Shown one piece after another: positions 20,977 to 31,693 of a stretch of DNA of 64,000 nt (position 1 is the stretch's first letter; each line of letters begins with the position of its first letter). The stretch comes from Tremella fuciformis (Eukaryota; Basidiomycota; Tremellomycetes; Tremellales; Tremellaceae): positions 124,001 to 188,000 of the forward strand of contig CP136492.1 of the NCBI GenBank assembly GCA_032768795.1, read 5' to 3'. The notes beneath the pieces are model-generated. The model saw only the letters and a program-made list of their open reading frames with translations, was not told the origin of the DNA and did no database searches. The translations under genes were made by a program, and so were the position numbers.

Positions 20977-23761
20977 ATGCCCCGCCAGGACCATCAAGTT
21001 TCCGTGCACGCCCCACGACCCAGTCCTCGCCCTCGCGATGCGCCGACCCGTCGGTACGCCTTTGCCGTGGGCCTGATTGTCTCTTTCGGACCAGAATAAG
21101 CTGACGGTGTGATCGACAGTGTGACAGCTGTAAACGAAGGAAGATTAAATGCGATGGCGAGTTGCCTGTATGTCACGGGTGTCAGAAGTACAAGGAACAG
21201 TGTATCTACATGAACAGAGAGCAAGCCCAGCCCTGCCCTTGAATGCCCTGACTGACATCCGTGCCAGTGGGACCCGACGTTGGAGTCCATCAGGCCCCGT
21301 ACACATCACGCCGGGTCGCGTCGAGACTGCGGCGAACACGACCCCTCCTCATCAATCATATGCAAGAGACCCGAATCGGCAGCCGCAATTGACGATTGAA
21401 ACCCTGAGGATTCCAGAGCCCTCACCGCCCGGGCGAGGCGGTCTACCCACTCCTCGTCACATCTCGTTCACACAAGTGTCTTCGGACGACGAGCCAGCCG
21501 GTGACCTCGCCTTGGACAATCAAGTCACCATCGACACGGCAGGAGAGGTGAGTCGCGGATGAGGTCACCAGAGTGTCCTTTGTGTCTCACATTCATCAGC
21601 TCCAACATCACGGCTCCACCTCGCTTCTTTACACAAGCGGTCGCAACCGCGTGTCGTGGACGACGCCTACTTGTGAGCGGCACCAGGGCAAGTACTCGTG
21701 CTGACAATGAGACGAAAACGAGCTCTCCGAGCGAGATGCCCTCCGTGCAAATGCCCGGTTGGCGCACCTACACGAGGTGATGGCCATGAAGGACATTGAG
21801 CGAGTCCACACTATGGCTTCTTCGGTCGGCTGACAACCAGAGCTACTGGTCCAGACTTGATCACAGCGTACCACTTGCTTCAGACCTACTGGACTTGGCA
21901 GGTGAGTCCGACTCTACGGGCGTCCTTCACGTCACTCACTCACAGCATCCTCAACATCAAGCGATCTTCCGTCCTGCCTTCATGCGTATGTTGCCAGTCG
22001 TCGCAAGATACTGACACTTTCCAGGTGACCTTGGACAAGGAGGCCCGTATTGCAGCCCATTCCTGCTCAACGTGGTCTACGCGCACGCTGCGAGAATCGC
22101 ATATCCGCGAGATCGGCCATTGAGCGACAAATGTCAAATGACCGAGTCCGACTTTTTGTCTCGTGCCAAAATGCTTCTGATGCTTGAGCTGGACAAGCGG
22201 CCTACGATACCGACAATCCAAGGCTTGATCATCCTCGGTGGGCGAGAATGTGCGTGTGGCAACACATCCGGAGGATGGCTGTATACTGGTATTGTGAGCC
22301 CCTCCATTCGTTCAACAGCATCATGCTGAGCCCCATCGAGGCCTTGCGCATGATGAAGGATCGCGGTTTTCACCTCGACAGCGAGCTGTTGCGCAGTGAG
22401 GGTACGATCAGCGCAGAGGAGAAGGAAATACGTCGGAATCTCTGGTGGTCGGCGTACACTTGGGACAAGCATATCAGCTTGACGCTGGGTCGCGGACCAA
22501 CATGGCGCAGCTATGGAGGGCGGTTTCCTGGCTTCTTGCGTGGGGCCTTACCATTCTTCCAGCGCCGGGGTTGACCATTCCAGTCGACGACTCCACGCGC
22601 GACAACCTCTGGGAGCCGTATCACATCACCAGCTCCAACGAGCTCATGCCAACGGCGTACCCCCCGACCAAGGGACACGTCACTCTGACTTTCAACTGGC
22701 TATGTCGTTTGAACGTGGTCAGTATTCCGTGACGGGTTGACGCGTGCTGAGAGAGCAAAGATCATTGACAGTATCCTCGTCAAGCTGTACATTGGCTGCA
22801 TCCCTACTTCTCAGCGTGCAGCCGCACTGACCGATATCGAACAGCGTCTGACCGAATGGTGGATTAACCTGCCTGATGTCATAAGACTCGACGTGTCATG
22901 TCTGCCGGAAGTGTGCCCACCCCCTCATATTCTCTCGCTCAAGTGCGTCTCCACTAGGCGCGGTCGTTTATCAGTCGAGCTCACGTTGCGCAGCATGTTA
23001 TATAGATCAGCACAGATCTTGCTTCACCGACAGAGCTTGACGTCGAGGCTCGAGAGCGACAACTCTCCTCTCCACCCAATGCAGCAGGACAATCGGTCTA
23101 GAGCGAAATGTCGGTCTGCCGCTGAGGAAATACACGAGCTGTGCCTCTTACACGGGAAGACCTTTGAATATCGCAATTTGCTCTACAGTTCGTACCTGCG
23201 TGATCCCAATATCTGACGCTGACCCTTTAGTCGTCAGCTATTGCGTGTTCTTGGCTGCCTCCGTCAATGCGGTTGAAATCTACAGCCGATCCACAGAGCG
23301 CAGACAGTCGGCGGCAGCGCGCCTCACGCTCAACATTCACGTGCTGGAACATGGCGCGAACCGGGCTCCTGGGATCACCAAGAGCATCGAGACGATCAAG
23401 CGCCGTCTCGCCGACTCGGTCGTCCCGTCTCGTGCCACCAGTCCACGTCCGACCTCACCCCTGGCCTCCGGACAATTCTGCACTGACGCCTTGACGCAGG
23501 CGACCACGGCCGCGTCGAACGACGAGACTTTGCTCGCTGGTCTGAGTCCCGGCTATCAGGACTGGTTCAACGGCTGTCTGCCGGCGTTTCCCGAGCAGGA
23601 CTCCTGGTTCGCGTTCGAGCAATTTGCCGGATTGTCGGGAGGTGCGGCATCCAGTGGGTGTGGAGACTTGCGGTGGATGTTTTGGGCTGACCTTCCCAGT
23701 GCCTCCAATGGTTACCACAGGCTTCGATGACATTTTCGGTTTTCCAAGCGAGCGAGAATGA
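20977..23761 (+). CDS. Zn2Cys6 fungal transcription factor
   Basis: Multi-exon gene starting at ATG 20977. Exon 1 (20977-21066) ends RRYAFA and joins, after a 53-base intron, to CDSCKRRKIKCDG...CHGCQKYKEQC, a complete Zn2Cys6 cluster (C-x2-C-x6-C...C-x2-C-x6-C). The next intron, 21221-21267, has a GC donor; no GT donor is available before an in-frame stop. Downstream are a linker with SDDEP, a segment ELSERDALRAN, and the fungal_trans domain: HLLQTYWTWQ, IFRPAFMR, PFLLNVVYAHAAR, then EEKEIRRNLWWSAYTWDKHISLTLGR. The last exon reads GFDDIFGFPSERE and stops at 23759-23761. If the final short intron is not used, the stop would be at 23730. It is a nuclear regulator at the edge of the AtuA-CaiB block and the natural candidate activator of it. 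Confidence 0.85.
21221..21267 (+). other. GC-AG intron
   Basis: Donor GCAAGC after AGA-GA and acceptor GCCAG. Splicing restores the frame GTRRWSPSGP. Between the cluster's last Cys region and the in-frame TGA at 21238 there is no usable GT donor. Confidence 0.65.
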
Positions 23762-24418
23762 GTGCGTATCTATGTGTGGTAGCTATCGGTGGTTGTGATG
23801 GGTGGATTCCATGGGTGGATTCCATGGGTGGACCCCATAAGTCGTTGCAAAGGGGTGGTTGTATTGTATCAGCGCCAATGCTCAACGGGGCTTCGATGCC
23901 CATGTATATATTGTTACGACTGTAGCCCATGTGTACAACGGTTCGCGCCGCCTCTCGCTAGTTACGAGCGATTCGTGCTGCGTGGTCCGATCGGTGATAG
24001 TACACGTTGTCGAAAGTCGGATTTCCCGCCAAAGTGCAAGGTTGGTCGACACACGTGCGCAGCAGCCGATACTGGGGACTCCGTGCGGTCTAGCTCGGCA
24101 GAAGCTGGCTTGCATGCGCCATGCGGAGACGGCCGGCCAGGCGTGGATTCCTGCATGGGAACGGCCCTGGATATCCCATTTAGCTGCATTGTGTGAAGTC
24201 TCATTGGTCCATGACGAGCGGACAGACGTGAACGTGACCGGATCCCATTCATCACTTCCTGACTCGCCATGTGTGTGTTGCGCCTGACCCAGACTGTCCG
24301 TACTGACATTTATAGCTCACATATAAGCAGGGAACACTATGCAGCCCGCATCCAGTCTCAGCCCTTGGACCACCTCTGACTGCCCATTGAGACCACGACA
24401 GACAGACAGCTTTGAGAG
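23762..24418. promoter_or_regulatory. intergenic region upstream of purple acid phosphatase
   Basis: 657 bases. It holds a 13-base tandem repeat at 23798-23836 (listed separately) and TATA-like words TATAG (24311) and ATATAAG (24321-24327) about 95 bases ahead of the phosphatase ATG. The open frames here show no family resemblance and no good start context. Confidence 0.5.
23798..23836. repeat. 13-base tandem repeat, three units
   Basis: The unit ATGGGTGGATTCC occurs twice exactly and a third time with two substitutions (ATGGGTGGACCCC). It lies just after the stop of the Zn2Cys6 gene, in its 3' region. Confidence 0.85.
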
Positions 24419-26486
24419 ATGGTGCTCACCACCGCGGCCCTCGGCCTCGTGCTGCTCAAGCTGGCGCAAGCAGTGCCCGCCCCTCTTACCCCATATGTCG
24501 ACACGGCGTACCCCTACACCGGACCCAAGGTCCCCGTCGGTGACTGGGCCAACCAGGCCATTGACAACCACGGCACGGGCGGCTACGCACGTATCACCGA
24601 ACCGCCTGCTGTGCTCCCCTCCTACCCGAACCCGACGAACAACATCAACGTCATCTCTCTCGCCTTCACCCCTGGCGGCATGCACGTCCACTTCCAGACG
24701 CCCTTCGGGATCGACGGCGAGCCGTGCGTCAACTGGGGCACGGAGATTGGCAATCTGAACCAGACCACCAAAGGATGGACCCGGACGTGAGTCTCAACTG
24801 TTGACCACCCCTTCTAGTTGTGGTTGCTGACGGCAGCTACGACCGTACACCCTCATGCGGCGAGCTGCACCCTGATTCCATCACGCAGTGCTCCCAGTTC
24901 TTCCACGAGATCACGCTCGACTCCCTCCAGCCGGGAACGAAGTATTACTACCAGATCCCCGGCGGGAACGGTACCACCCCCTCCGAGGTGTTGCACTTCA
25001 CCACGGCCCTTCCTCCAGGTGACACGACGCCGTTCGCTATTGGTGTGCTGAACGATATGGGCTACACGAACGCCCAGGGGACGCATGACAACCTCATCAA
25101 AGCCGTCGGGGAGGGTATGGCATTTGCCTGGCACGGCGGTGACACGTCTTATGCGGACGACTGGTACTCGGGCATCACACCGTGCGAGGACTCATGGCCC
25201 GTATGCTACAACGGCAGCAAGACCGAGCTCCCTGGTCCTGCTCCCATTCCAGTGGAATACTACGAGCCTCTTCCCGCTGGCGAGGTACCTACGGAAGGCG
25301 GTCCACTCGGCGGCGACATCAGCGTCATCTACGAGTCGTGCGTGTCTTCTATCATCGGTATGTGTAGACCTGACAGAGTAGCAACTGGGATCTGTGGCAG
25401 CAGTGGATGCAGCCCATCTTTGGCAACGTGCCGTACGTCCCCACTTGGCCCACGAGAAGATGCCTGACATCAGCTACATGCTCGCCCCCGGCAATCACGA
25501 GGCCACCTGCAGCGAGTTTGACGGACCTGGCAACACCATCTCCAACTACCTGGACCACGACAAGCTCAACACGACCCAGGCCAACTCGACGCTCAACTAC
25601 TACTCATGCCCCGAGTCGCAGCGCAACTTTACGGCGTACAGCAACCGCTTCTACATGCCTGGCGACGAGTCGGGCGGCAGGGGAAACTTCTGGTATTCGT
25701 TCGATTACGGTCTCGCGCACTTTGTGACCATCTCCGGAGAGACAGACTTCTACAAGGTACTCCATACTCAGAGTGAGACAGGCGGCTGCTGATGTGCCAA
25801 GTCGCCCGAGTACCCCTTCATCGCCGACCTGACCGGAAACGAGACGCACCCCACGCAGGAGGAGACGTACGTGACCGACTCGGGGCCGTTTGGCTACATC
25901 GACGGCGGCTCGTGGAAGGACAACAAGGCGTACGAGCAGTACCAGTGGCTCGCCAACGACCTCGCGTCGGTCGACCGCACCAAGACTCCCTGGGTTTTCG
26001 CCATGAGCCACCGGCCCATGTACAGCTCCCAGACCGCGAGCTACCAGGTGGCCGTGCGCAATGCTTTTGAGCAGCTCTTGCTCGACAACAAGGTCGACGC
26101 GTACTTCTCGGGGTGAGCTTTTGTAGCAGGGCTGGTCAAAGGGTGGTGAGCTGATGAGATATAGCCACATCCACTGGTATGAGCGCCTGTACCCCCTCGG
26201 CACCAACGGCACGCTGCAGGACGACCACCTGATCGACGAGAACACGTACGTGACCGGGACTGGCAAGGCCCTCACGCATGTCATCAATGGTATGGCCGGC
26301 AACATCGAGTCGCACTCGATCCTCGATGCCGACCAGCCCGTCTTGAACATTACCAACGTCCTCAATTATGTCAACTACGGCTTCTCCAAGCTGCACGTCA
26401 TCAACGAGACCATGGCGCGATGGGAGTACATCAAGGGCGACTCGGGCATTGTCGGCGACGCGCTCGTCATGGTCAAGCAGTCGTGA
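24419..26486 (+). CDS. secreted purple acid phosphatase (metallophosphoesterase)
   Basis: Multi-exon gene starting at ATG 24419, stop 26484-26486, about 610 residues. The N-terminus is a clear signal peptide (MVLTTAALGLVLLKLAQAVPA). An N-terminal fibronectin-like domain with LDSLQPGTKYYYQIPG follows, then the catalytic domain with all five metal motifs: GVLNDMGY (Asp), HGGDTSYADDWY (Asp and Tyr, the purple-colour ligand), LAPGNHEATC (Asn-His), MSHRPMY (His) and SGHIHWYER (two His). Several N-glycosylation sequons (NQT, NGS, NGT, NTT) fit secretion or wall localisation. It releases phosphate from organic phosphomonoesters outside the cell at low pH. A neighbouring TATA box at 24321 suggests regulated expression. 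Confidence 0.93.
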
Positions 26487-26787
26487 GCGTCGAGGGACGG
26501 GGTCAAAACTCGCCAATGAGCGAGACGGTAGAAGCGAATGGTGCAAAGACAAGAAGGACAGTTGCGATAGAAATATAATGATGCAGCTGGGCTTGTCCTG
26601 CAACAGGCGAGATTGGATGCTGGTGTCTCGCCCTCTGCTTTGTTTCGATGTGAAGAGACTAGAGACAGAGCAACGATGAGGGATTTGTGGTACGGTGACA
26701 ACACCGCCTCGGCGTTCCACAAATAGATCTCTCCACCTAACATGTATAACCCAGGTTACTTCTCTTGTTGCATTCTCAATCGCCACC
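26487..26787 (+). promoter_or_regulatory. intergenic region upstream of vWA protein gene
   Basis: 301 bases between same-strand genes. It ends in the translation-start context CGCCACCATG. No other feature recognised. Confidence 0.4.
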
Positions 26788-29326
26788 ATGACAAGAACCA
26801 TCTCCCCACCTGAGAAGGCAGGATGGGTCGACGATGAGAAGGTGGACTCGAGTGAGGCTGCAGATCGGGAGCTGGCCCAGCAACTGCAGGACGAGTGGAA
26901 CAACGGATCGGCGCCCCGGGCCGGCAATGCCCCAGGTATTATCGGCGGCGATGGAGGCGGTGGCGGTGATGAGAAGCCCATCGTTGGGACCGGGAAGGCT
27001 GGGATGGCCGACGAGGAGCTGGCGAGGCAACTGCAGGACGAATGGAACGGCGGATCGTCCAATCCGTATCGGAACAACCCCCCTCCCCCCGTCGACCCCA
27101 CCAATGGGTACGCACCGCCTCCCGGACCACCACCCCCCTCCACCAGCAACGGCGTGGTCGCAGCTGTAGTGGAACCACCGCGATACTCTGGCTCAGCGCG
27201 GCGGCATCATCACAGCAATCCGATCATCGAAGCGGGCAAGATCAGAGCAAAGGATGAGGCAAGTCGTCCCCCCGTCAGTCTCCCATCTTGCTGACTCTCA
27301 GCAAACCATGCAGAACTGGCTCCAGCAACTCCAGCTGCAGTATGGCATCTACAACACCGAGCTCGAGCCAGAGCACGAGTCAGACTATCCCTGCGGGTGC
27401 CCGATACACCAGTACATGCGGGCAAAGTGGGCGCGTTGCGGCGTCCAGGACCTGTGGAACGCGGCAGTGGTCTACCCAGGTCAGCAGCTCATATATCCGC
27501 GATCGGTACTTGTACTGTACTGAAATTACACAGGCGAGAAAGCGTACAACGGAAACAGGATGTATGGCGGCGGCGTCTTCTCCGGCAATCCGTACCAGTA
27601 CCGCCTGGCCACGCCGTGGTCTCCCTTCTCCGGCAGCTACGGGCCCAAAGTCGCCAGCGCCAAGATGCACTACTCGTGGACCAAGCAGACTATCGCCCTC
27701 AACAACTCGCTCAACCAGGATGCGCAGGCGGCGATCGACTCGAGGGAGCCCAAGGTGAACATATGGGACGATGAGACGCTTCATTCGGCCACGGCGGGCT
27801 TGAACCTAGAGGACAAGAAGGAGCCGCCGGAGGAGAAACCGAGCGCCGAGAAGGGTAAACCTGAGAAGGGCGAGAAGGAGAAGCTGGACTCTTCTTCAAC
27901 GACTCCTTCGGGCAGCTCGACGAACCTGACTCTGAACGGGTCGTCCAAGTCCGGCAAGTTTTCCAAGCTGCGCAAGTCTCTCGGTATCAAGTCGACCGAA
28001 GAGCGGCAGGTTCGCAAAACGGAGAAGGCGTTCGAGCAGGGTCAAGAGATACGCAAACTTATCTTGGAGGAGGAGGCGGGTCGCTGGCCCGACGACCAGT
28101 GGAGGGAGATCGTCCACGCGTACCAGGAGAAGACTGGAATGGTGTTCAAGATCGCCGAGCTGAGAGCCCGACGGCCCATCCAGTATCTTCACCTTCTCAG
28201 AGCAGGATACTTTGAGCCAATCCCTGTCGCTTGGGCGCAACAGGCGTCCAATCCGCTCAAGTTCACGATCGAGTCCATTGCGGGATGGCGCGGCATTACG
28301 CCTGCCTGGAGAGGGTATGAGGATACTGCCGAAGAGCGACTGTACTGGGTTCTGAATCATCGCGAGGGGACGCAAGGGACAAGGCTCAAGCCCGACTTCA
28401 TCTCGGCACTGGACCTGGCGAGTCAGAGGATGGACAGCGCTGTGCCCCCTCCTCCCGAGTACTTTGACAATGCCGATGTGTGCCATGTACAACACACCAC
28501 CGACGGATACTCGAAGCAGGTCATGCCTGCCCCCTTCAAGGCATACGACCGGCCGAAGGCTCCGACAGACGATACCATGATCCTGCTCGATGTCTCCGGA
28601 TCGATGGACTTTGACCCGCTGAGGCCCAACTACGACCGATACCTCATCACGGGGTACGGCAAGTCGACACAGCCGAAGAACAAGGGTGTGTGATGCGCGG
28701 GGTAAAGTGAAACGAGCTGACGGGTAGACGTTGCCAAGGCGGTCATTCGTCGCTTCACGGACGCGATGGTCAACTACGACCACGATTTTGGCGGATATGA
28801 TCTCGTCACTTTCTCCAGCCAAGCATCCTATGTCGGCAAGGTCAACCATGTCAACCTCGACCCCATGTGGAGCCGCATCCGCATCGGCGGCGGGACGAGG
28901 GTCATGACCGGCTGGCAAAAAGTCAAAGAGCGACATTTCGAGAAGCACTCCGAGTCGGCCATCCACCACCCCGTCTACGGCTGGCAGGCCGGACCCAACA
29001 CGCCCATGCTCCGCCTCTTGCTGCTCCTCGACGGCGAGGCAACCGACATGGACGAATTTGAGCTGGACCTCCTCGGGCTGAGCTGGGCACATGTCACCAT
29101 CTTCCTCATCGGCGTCGATGGGTGCCCGCACCACCATCGCCACGCCAACGAGCTGCAGCGCATCAGCGATGTCAACCACCACGTCTCGTTTGTCGATGCA
29201 CAGGGTAATACGCCCGAGCGTTTTGTCACGCACGAGCTGCTGAAACGCCACCTGGGGTACGAAATCAGCATGTCCGAGTTCCAGCAGCTCGAGCTCCCGC
29301 CAACGTATCACGAGGCGACTAGGTGA
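26788..29326 (+). CDS. von Willebrand factor A domain protein with two UIM-like repeats
   Basis: Four exons: 26788-27258, 27302-27479, 27534-28685 and 28728-29326, about 800 residues. The N-terminal 90 residues hold two copies of a charged helix, DRELAQQLQDEWNNGS and DEELARQLQDEWNGGS, separated by a Gly-rich spacer; both resemble ubiquitin-interacting helices. A Pro-rich stretch follows, then a conserved Cys-containing block YPCGCPIHQYMRAKW, a Lys/Glu-rich disordered region and the vWA domain with the metal-binding DVSGSMD (MIDAS), GGGTRVMTGW and LLLLLDGEATDMDE. Intron 1 (27259-27301) uses a GC donor. The protein is intracellular, with no signal peptide. vWA proteins of this type in fungi are poorly known; a ubiquitin link is inference from the helices. 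Confidence 0.85.
27259..27301 (+). other. GC-AG intron
   Basis: Donor GAG|GCAAGT fits the GC-donor consensus, acceptor CTCAG. It joins GKIRAKDE to QTMQNWLQQL without a frame shift; GT sites nearby give the wrong phase. Confidence 0.7.
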
Positions 29327-29455
29327 GGGCCGAGTCAGAGTAGAGTTGTAAGAGATCAAGAGTATATCGTGAAGATTGTACATCTGTTGTACGTGTCAAG
29401 ATGACTGGCACCGGATGGATCCATATGACTCCCAGCTCCAAGATACCGCATTTGC

Positions 29456-30279
29456 CTAAGCCTGACCCCTCGCTGCTGCGATCCTTTTCCGGTAGTTGGC
29501 AAAGATGTCGTCTTCGGGAAACACCCTGTTGACGCTCGGGTGAGCGATGACCGCCTCGGCCCAGCGTGCAAAGTTTGGCGCCTTGCTGGCCAGCTCCGAG
29601 GTCAGGCTGGTGGGGAAGATCCCGGCCTGCGAGACCTTGTATAGCCGCAGCACAAATCCGCCAGTGAGGATCTGCGATCAGCACGTAACGCCAGGACGCC
29701 ACCCCTGAGCGACTCGCCTCGGCCAAAGTCAGGTGGTCACTCCCACCAAAGAAAGGCTTGGCGTCCTTCAAGAGCGGCTCGACCTCCTTGACGATCCCAG
29801 CGTGTGTCTGCGCGACCGCCTCATCCACCTCGGCATCCGTCTTGGCGCCCGTGAGCTTGCCAACGTGCTTCTGGACGTGCTCCAAGAATGCGTCGACGAA
29901 GAAGGCGATGTCTGCACGCTTCAGCGCGCCCTCGGGGGTGTTGCTGGGCGGCAGGAGGTGCGGCGGGTGCAGGTCCGCGAGGAACTGCGCGATGACCGCC
30001 GACTCGCGGATGATCTTGTTGTCGCCGTACCGGATGGTCGGCACCTTGCCCCGTGGGTTGACGGCGAGGTACTCGGGCGTGCGGGGCTTGTCCAGGTCGA
30101 TGATCACCTCTTCGTACGGCACCTTGAGCTCGTCGAGGGCGATGGCTGCGCGGTGGGCCCCTGTGCGTCAGTGTTGCATTCGCCCCGAGTGCCCCGAGCC
30201 AGTGCGAGAGAGGGAGGGGGAGACACGTACACGGGCAGCGGGGGCTGGTGTAGAACACAATCTTCTCGTTGGCAGGCAT
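29456..30279 (-). CDS. glutathione S-transferase with Cys-type active site
   Basis: Three exons, start ATG at 30279 (MPANEKIVFYTSP), stop 29456-29458, about 240 residues. Intron 1 splits the active-site codons; splicing gives SPRCPWAHRAAIALDEL, where a CPW motif replaces the usual Tyr or Ser, as in omega-like and related fungal GSTs. The thioredoxin-fold N-domain continues with NPRGKVPTIRY (cis-Pro) and ESAVIAQFLADL (gamma-glutamyl contact). The helical C-domain ends with AEAVIAHPSVNRVF. Such enzymes act as thioltransferases or in glutathione-dependent detoxification in the cytosol. The second intron (29673-29717) has a GC donor. A TATAAAG box lies at about 30345-30339. It is divergent from the SDR gene. 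Confidence 0.9.
29673..29717 (-). other. GC-AG intron
   Basis: Donor GAG|GCGAGT and acceptor CGCAG on the minus strand. It joins DHLTLAE to ILTGGFVLRLY in the phase expected for the GST family. Confidence 0.6.
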
Positions 30280-30681
30280 GTTGCGGGTGTGTGAACGGCT
30301 GGGGTGACGGTATGAACATAGCTGAGTAAGCGCTGCTCTTTATATCCTCGACGCATACTTGTGTCAGTCACGTCATTTGGCCGCCATCTTGCGGACATCT
30401 CGGAGTCCGTCTGGCTATTTCAGTCTCCGGACCTGTCGTTCCTCGGCAGGCGTCCGGCCGACCGCGGCTGGGTTGGTTGCCCCTGGCATTTATCAGCTGG
30501 GCAGGGCAGCAGCTAGTTAAGGGTCATTAGAGATCGCGGCGCATAGTCGGAACAGCTGACCCTCGTTGCTGACCTCCACACTGGATGGACGAGAGATATG
30601 AATCAGCACGCGGTATAAGTACAAGTGTCGCCATCGAGCGAGTGCACGGTCCCCTTTGTCACACAATTCGTCGTGCGCACC
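30280..30681. promoter_or_regulatory. divergent promoter of GST and SDR genes
   Basis: 402 bases with a TATA box for each gene: TATAAAG on the minus strand (about 30345-30339) and TATAAG on the plus strand (30614-30619). An inverted CGG-N3-CCG (CGGAGTCCG) lies near 30400, a typical Zn2Cys6 half-site pair; binding is not shown. Confidence 0.5.
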
Positions 30682-31611
30682 ATGTCCACCGTGCTCATCA
30701 CCGGTGCGAACCGAGGGTGAGTCACCAGGCCCCCACTTCAAGTTGTCTGCGTACTGAGGCGTGGGATCGGTGCGCGGCTCGTTACTGCCTATGTGGACAA
30801 GGGCTACAAGGTCATCGCGGCAGTCCGAGATCCCTCCAGCATCACTTCGGACGTTGTTAACAAGGGCGTCATAGTGGTCAAGCTCGACTCGGGCACCAAG
30901 ACGGGTGCGAAGGAAGTGCGTGCTTCCTACTCACGGTGACGGTCCCGGGGCTGACTATAGGCGGTCGCCGAATTGAAAGAGAAACACGGCATCTCCACGC
31001 TCGACATTGTCATCGCCAACGCCGCCATCAACCTCACCCCGGACCGCTTTGAGGATCTCGACACCGACCAGCTGGACCAGACGTGGTTCGTCAACGTCCG
31101 CGGGCCGCTCTTGCTGTTCCAGGCCGTGCTGCCCCTGCTCGACAAGAGCAAGAGCAAGTTTGTCATCGTCTCCTCCGGCAGCGGCACCATCGGGCAGAAC
31201 CACCGCTCCGGCAGCGGCGCGTACGGTATCAGCAAGGCGGCGGTCAACTATATGGTGGCCAAACTTCATGCCGAGCAACCGGATCTTCCGATCCTGGCGC
31301 TCGGCCCGGGCTGGGTGCCGACGTGAGTTGTCCACGGCGCCTCAGTCGAGGCCACAGCTGACCTGCAGCGATATGGGCAGTCAGGGAGCCAAGTGGGCTG
31401 GGTTGGAGCGACCACCTGATGATATGACCAAGACCATCCGTGGGTCTCGTCTTCTCTGCGAGGCATAGCTGACAACCTAGCGGGTATGCTCGAGGTGATT
31501 GATCAGTGCAAGAAGGACACGACAAGCGGGCTGATGATCAACTGGTGCGTGTGGGCTGTGGGTTTGGATCATGCTGACCATCGCAGGGATGGCTCGCGCA
31601 ACAACTGGTAG
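30682..31611 (+). CDS. short-chain dehydrogenase/reductase (SDR)
   Basis: Multi-exon gene with start ATG at 30682 (MSTVLITGANRG) and stop 31609-31611, about 240 residues. The cofactor motif TGANRGRGIGARL is split by an intron, DIVIANAAIN carries the NAG-like motif, SSGSGTIG the catalytic Ser, and GAYGISKAAVNYM the Tyr-x3-Lys. GPGWVPTDMG follows, as in classical SDRs. The end has DGSRNNW. It is a cytosolic NAD(P)-dependent oxidoreductase of the fungal C-factor/sniffer-like group, substrate unknown. It shares a promoter with the GST gene, which fits a detoxification pair for carbonyl or electrophile stress, an inference. Confidence 0.87.
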
Positions 31612-31693
31612 CCCGGTCAATTGGAGAAATAGGAACACTGCAATGCACCCTCTGGAGTATGTATCTACAATCTATGCAAGCCCCATAGCGGCG

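Noticed and set aside
27896..29383. 495-residue minus-strand open frame
   Set aside because: It is antisense to the vWA gene, whose plus-strand frame has the MIDAS motif and consistent introns.
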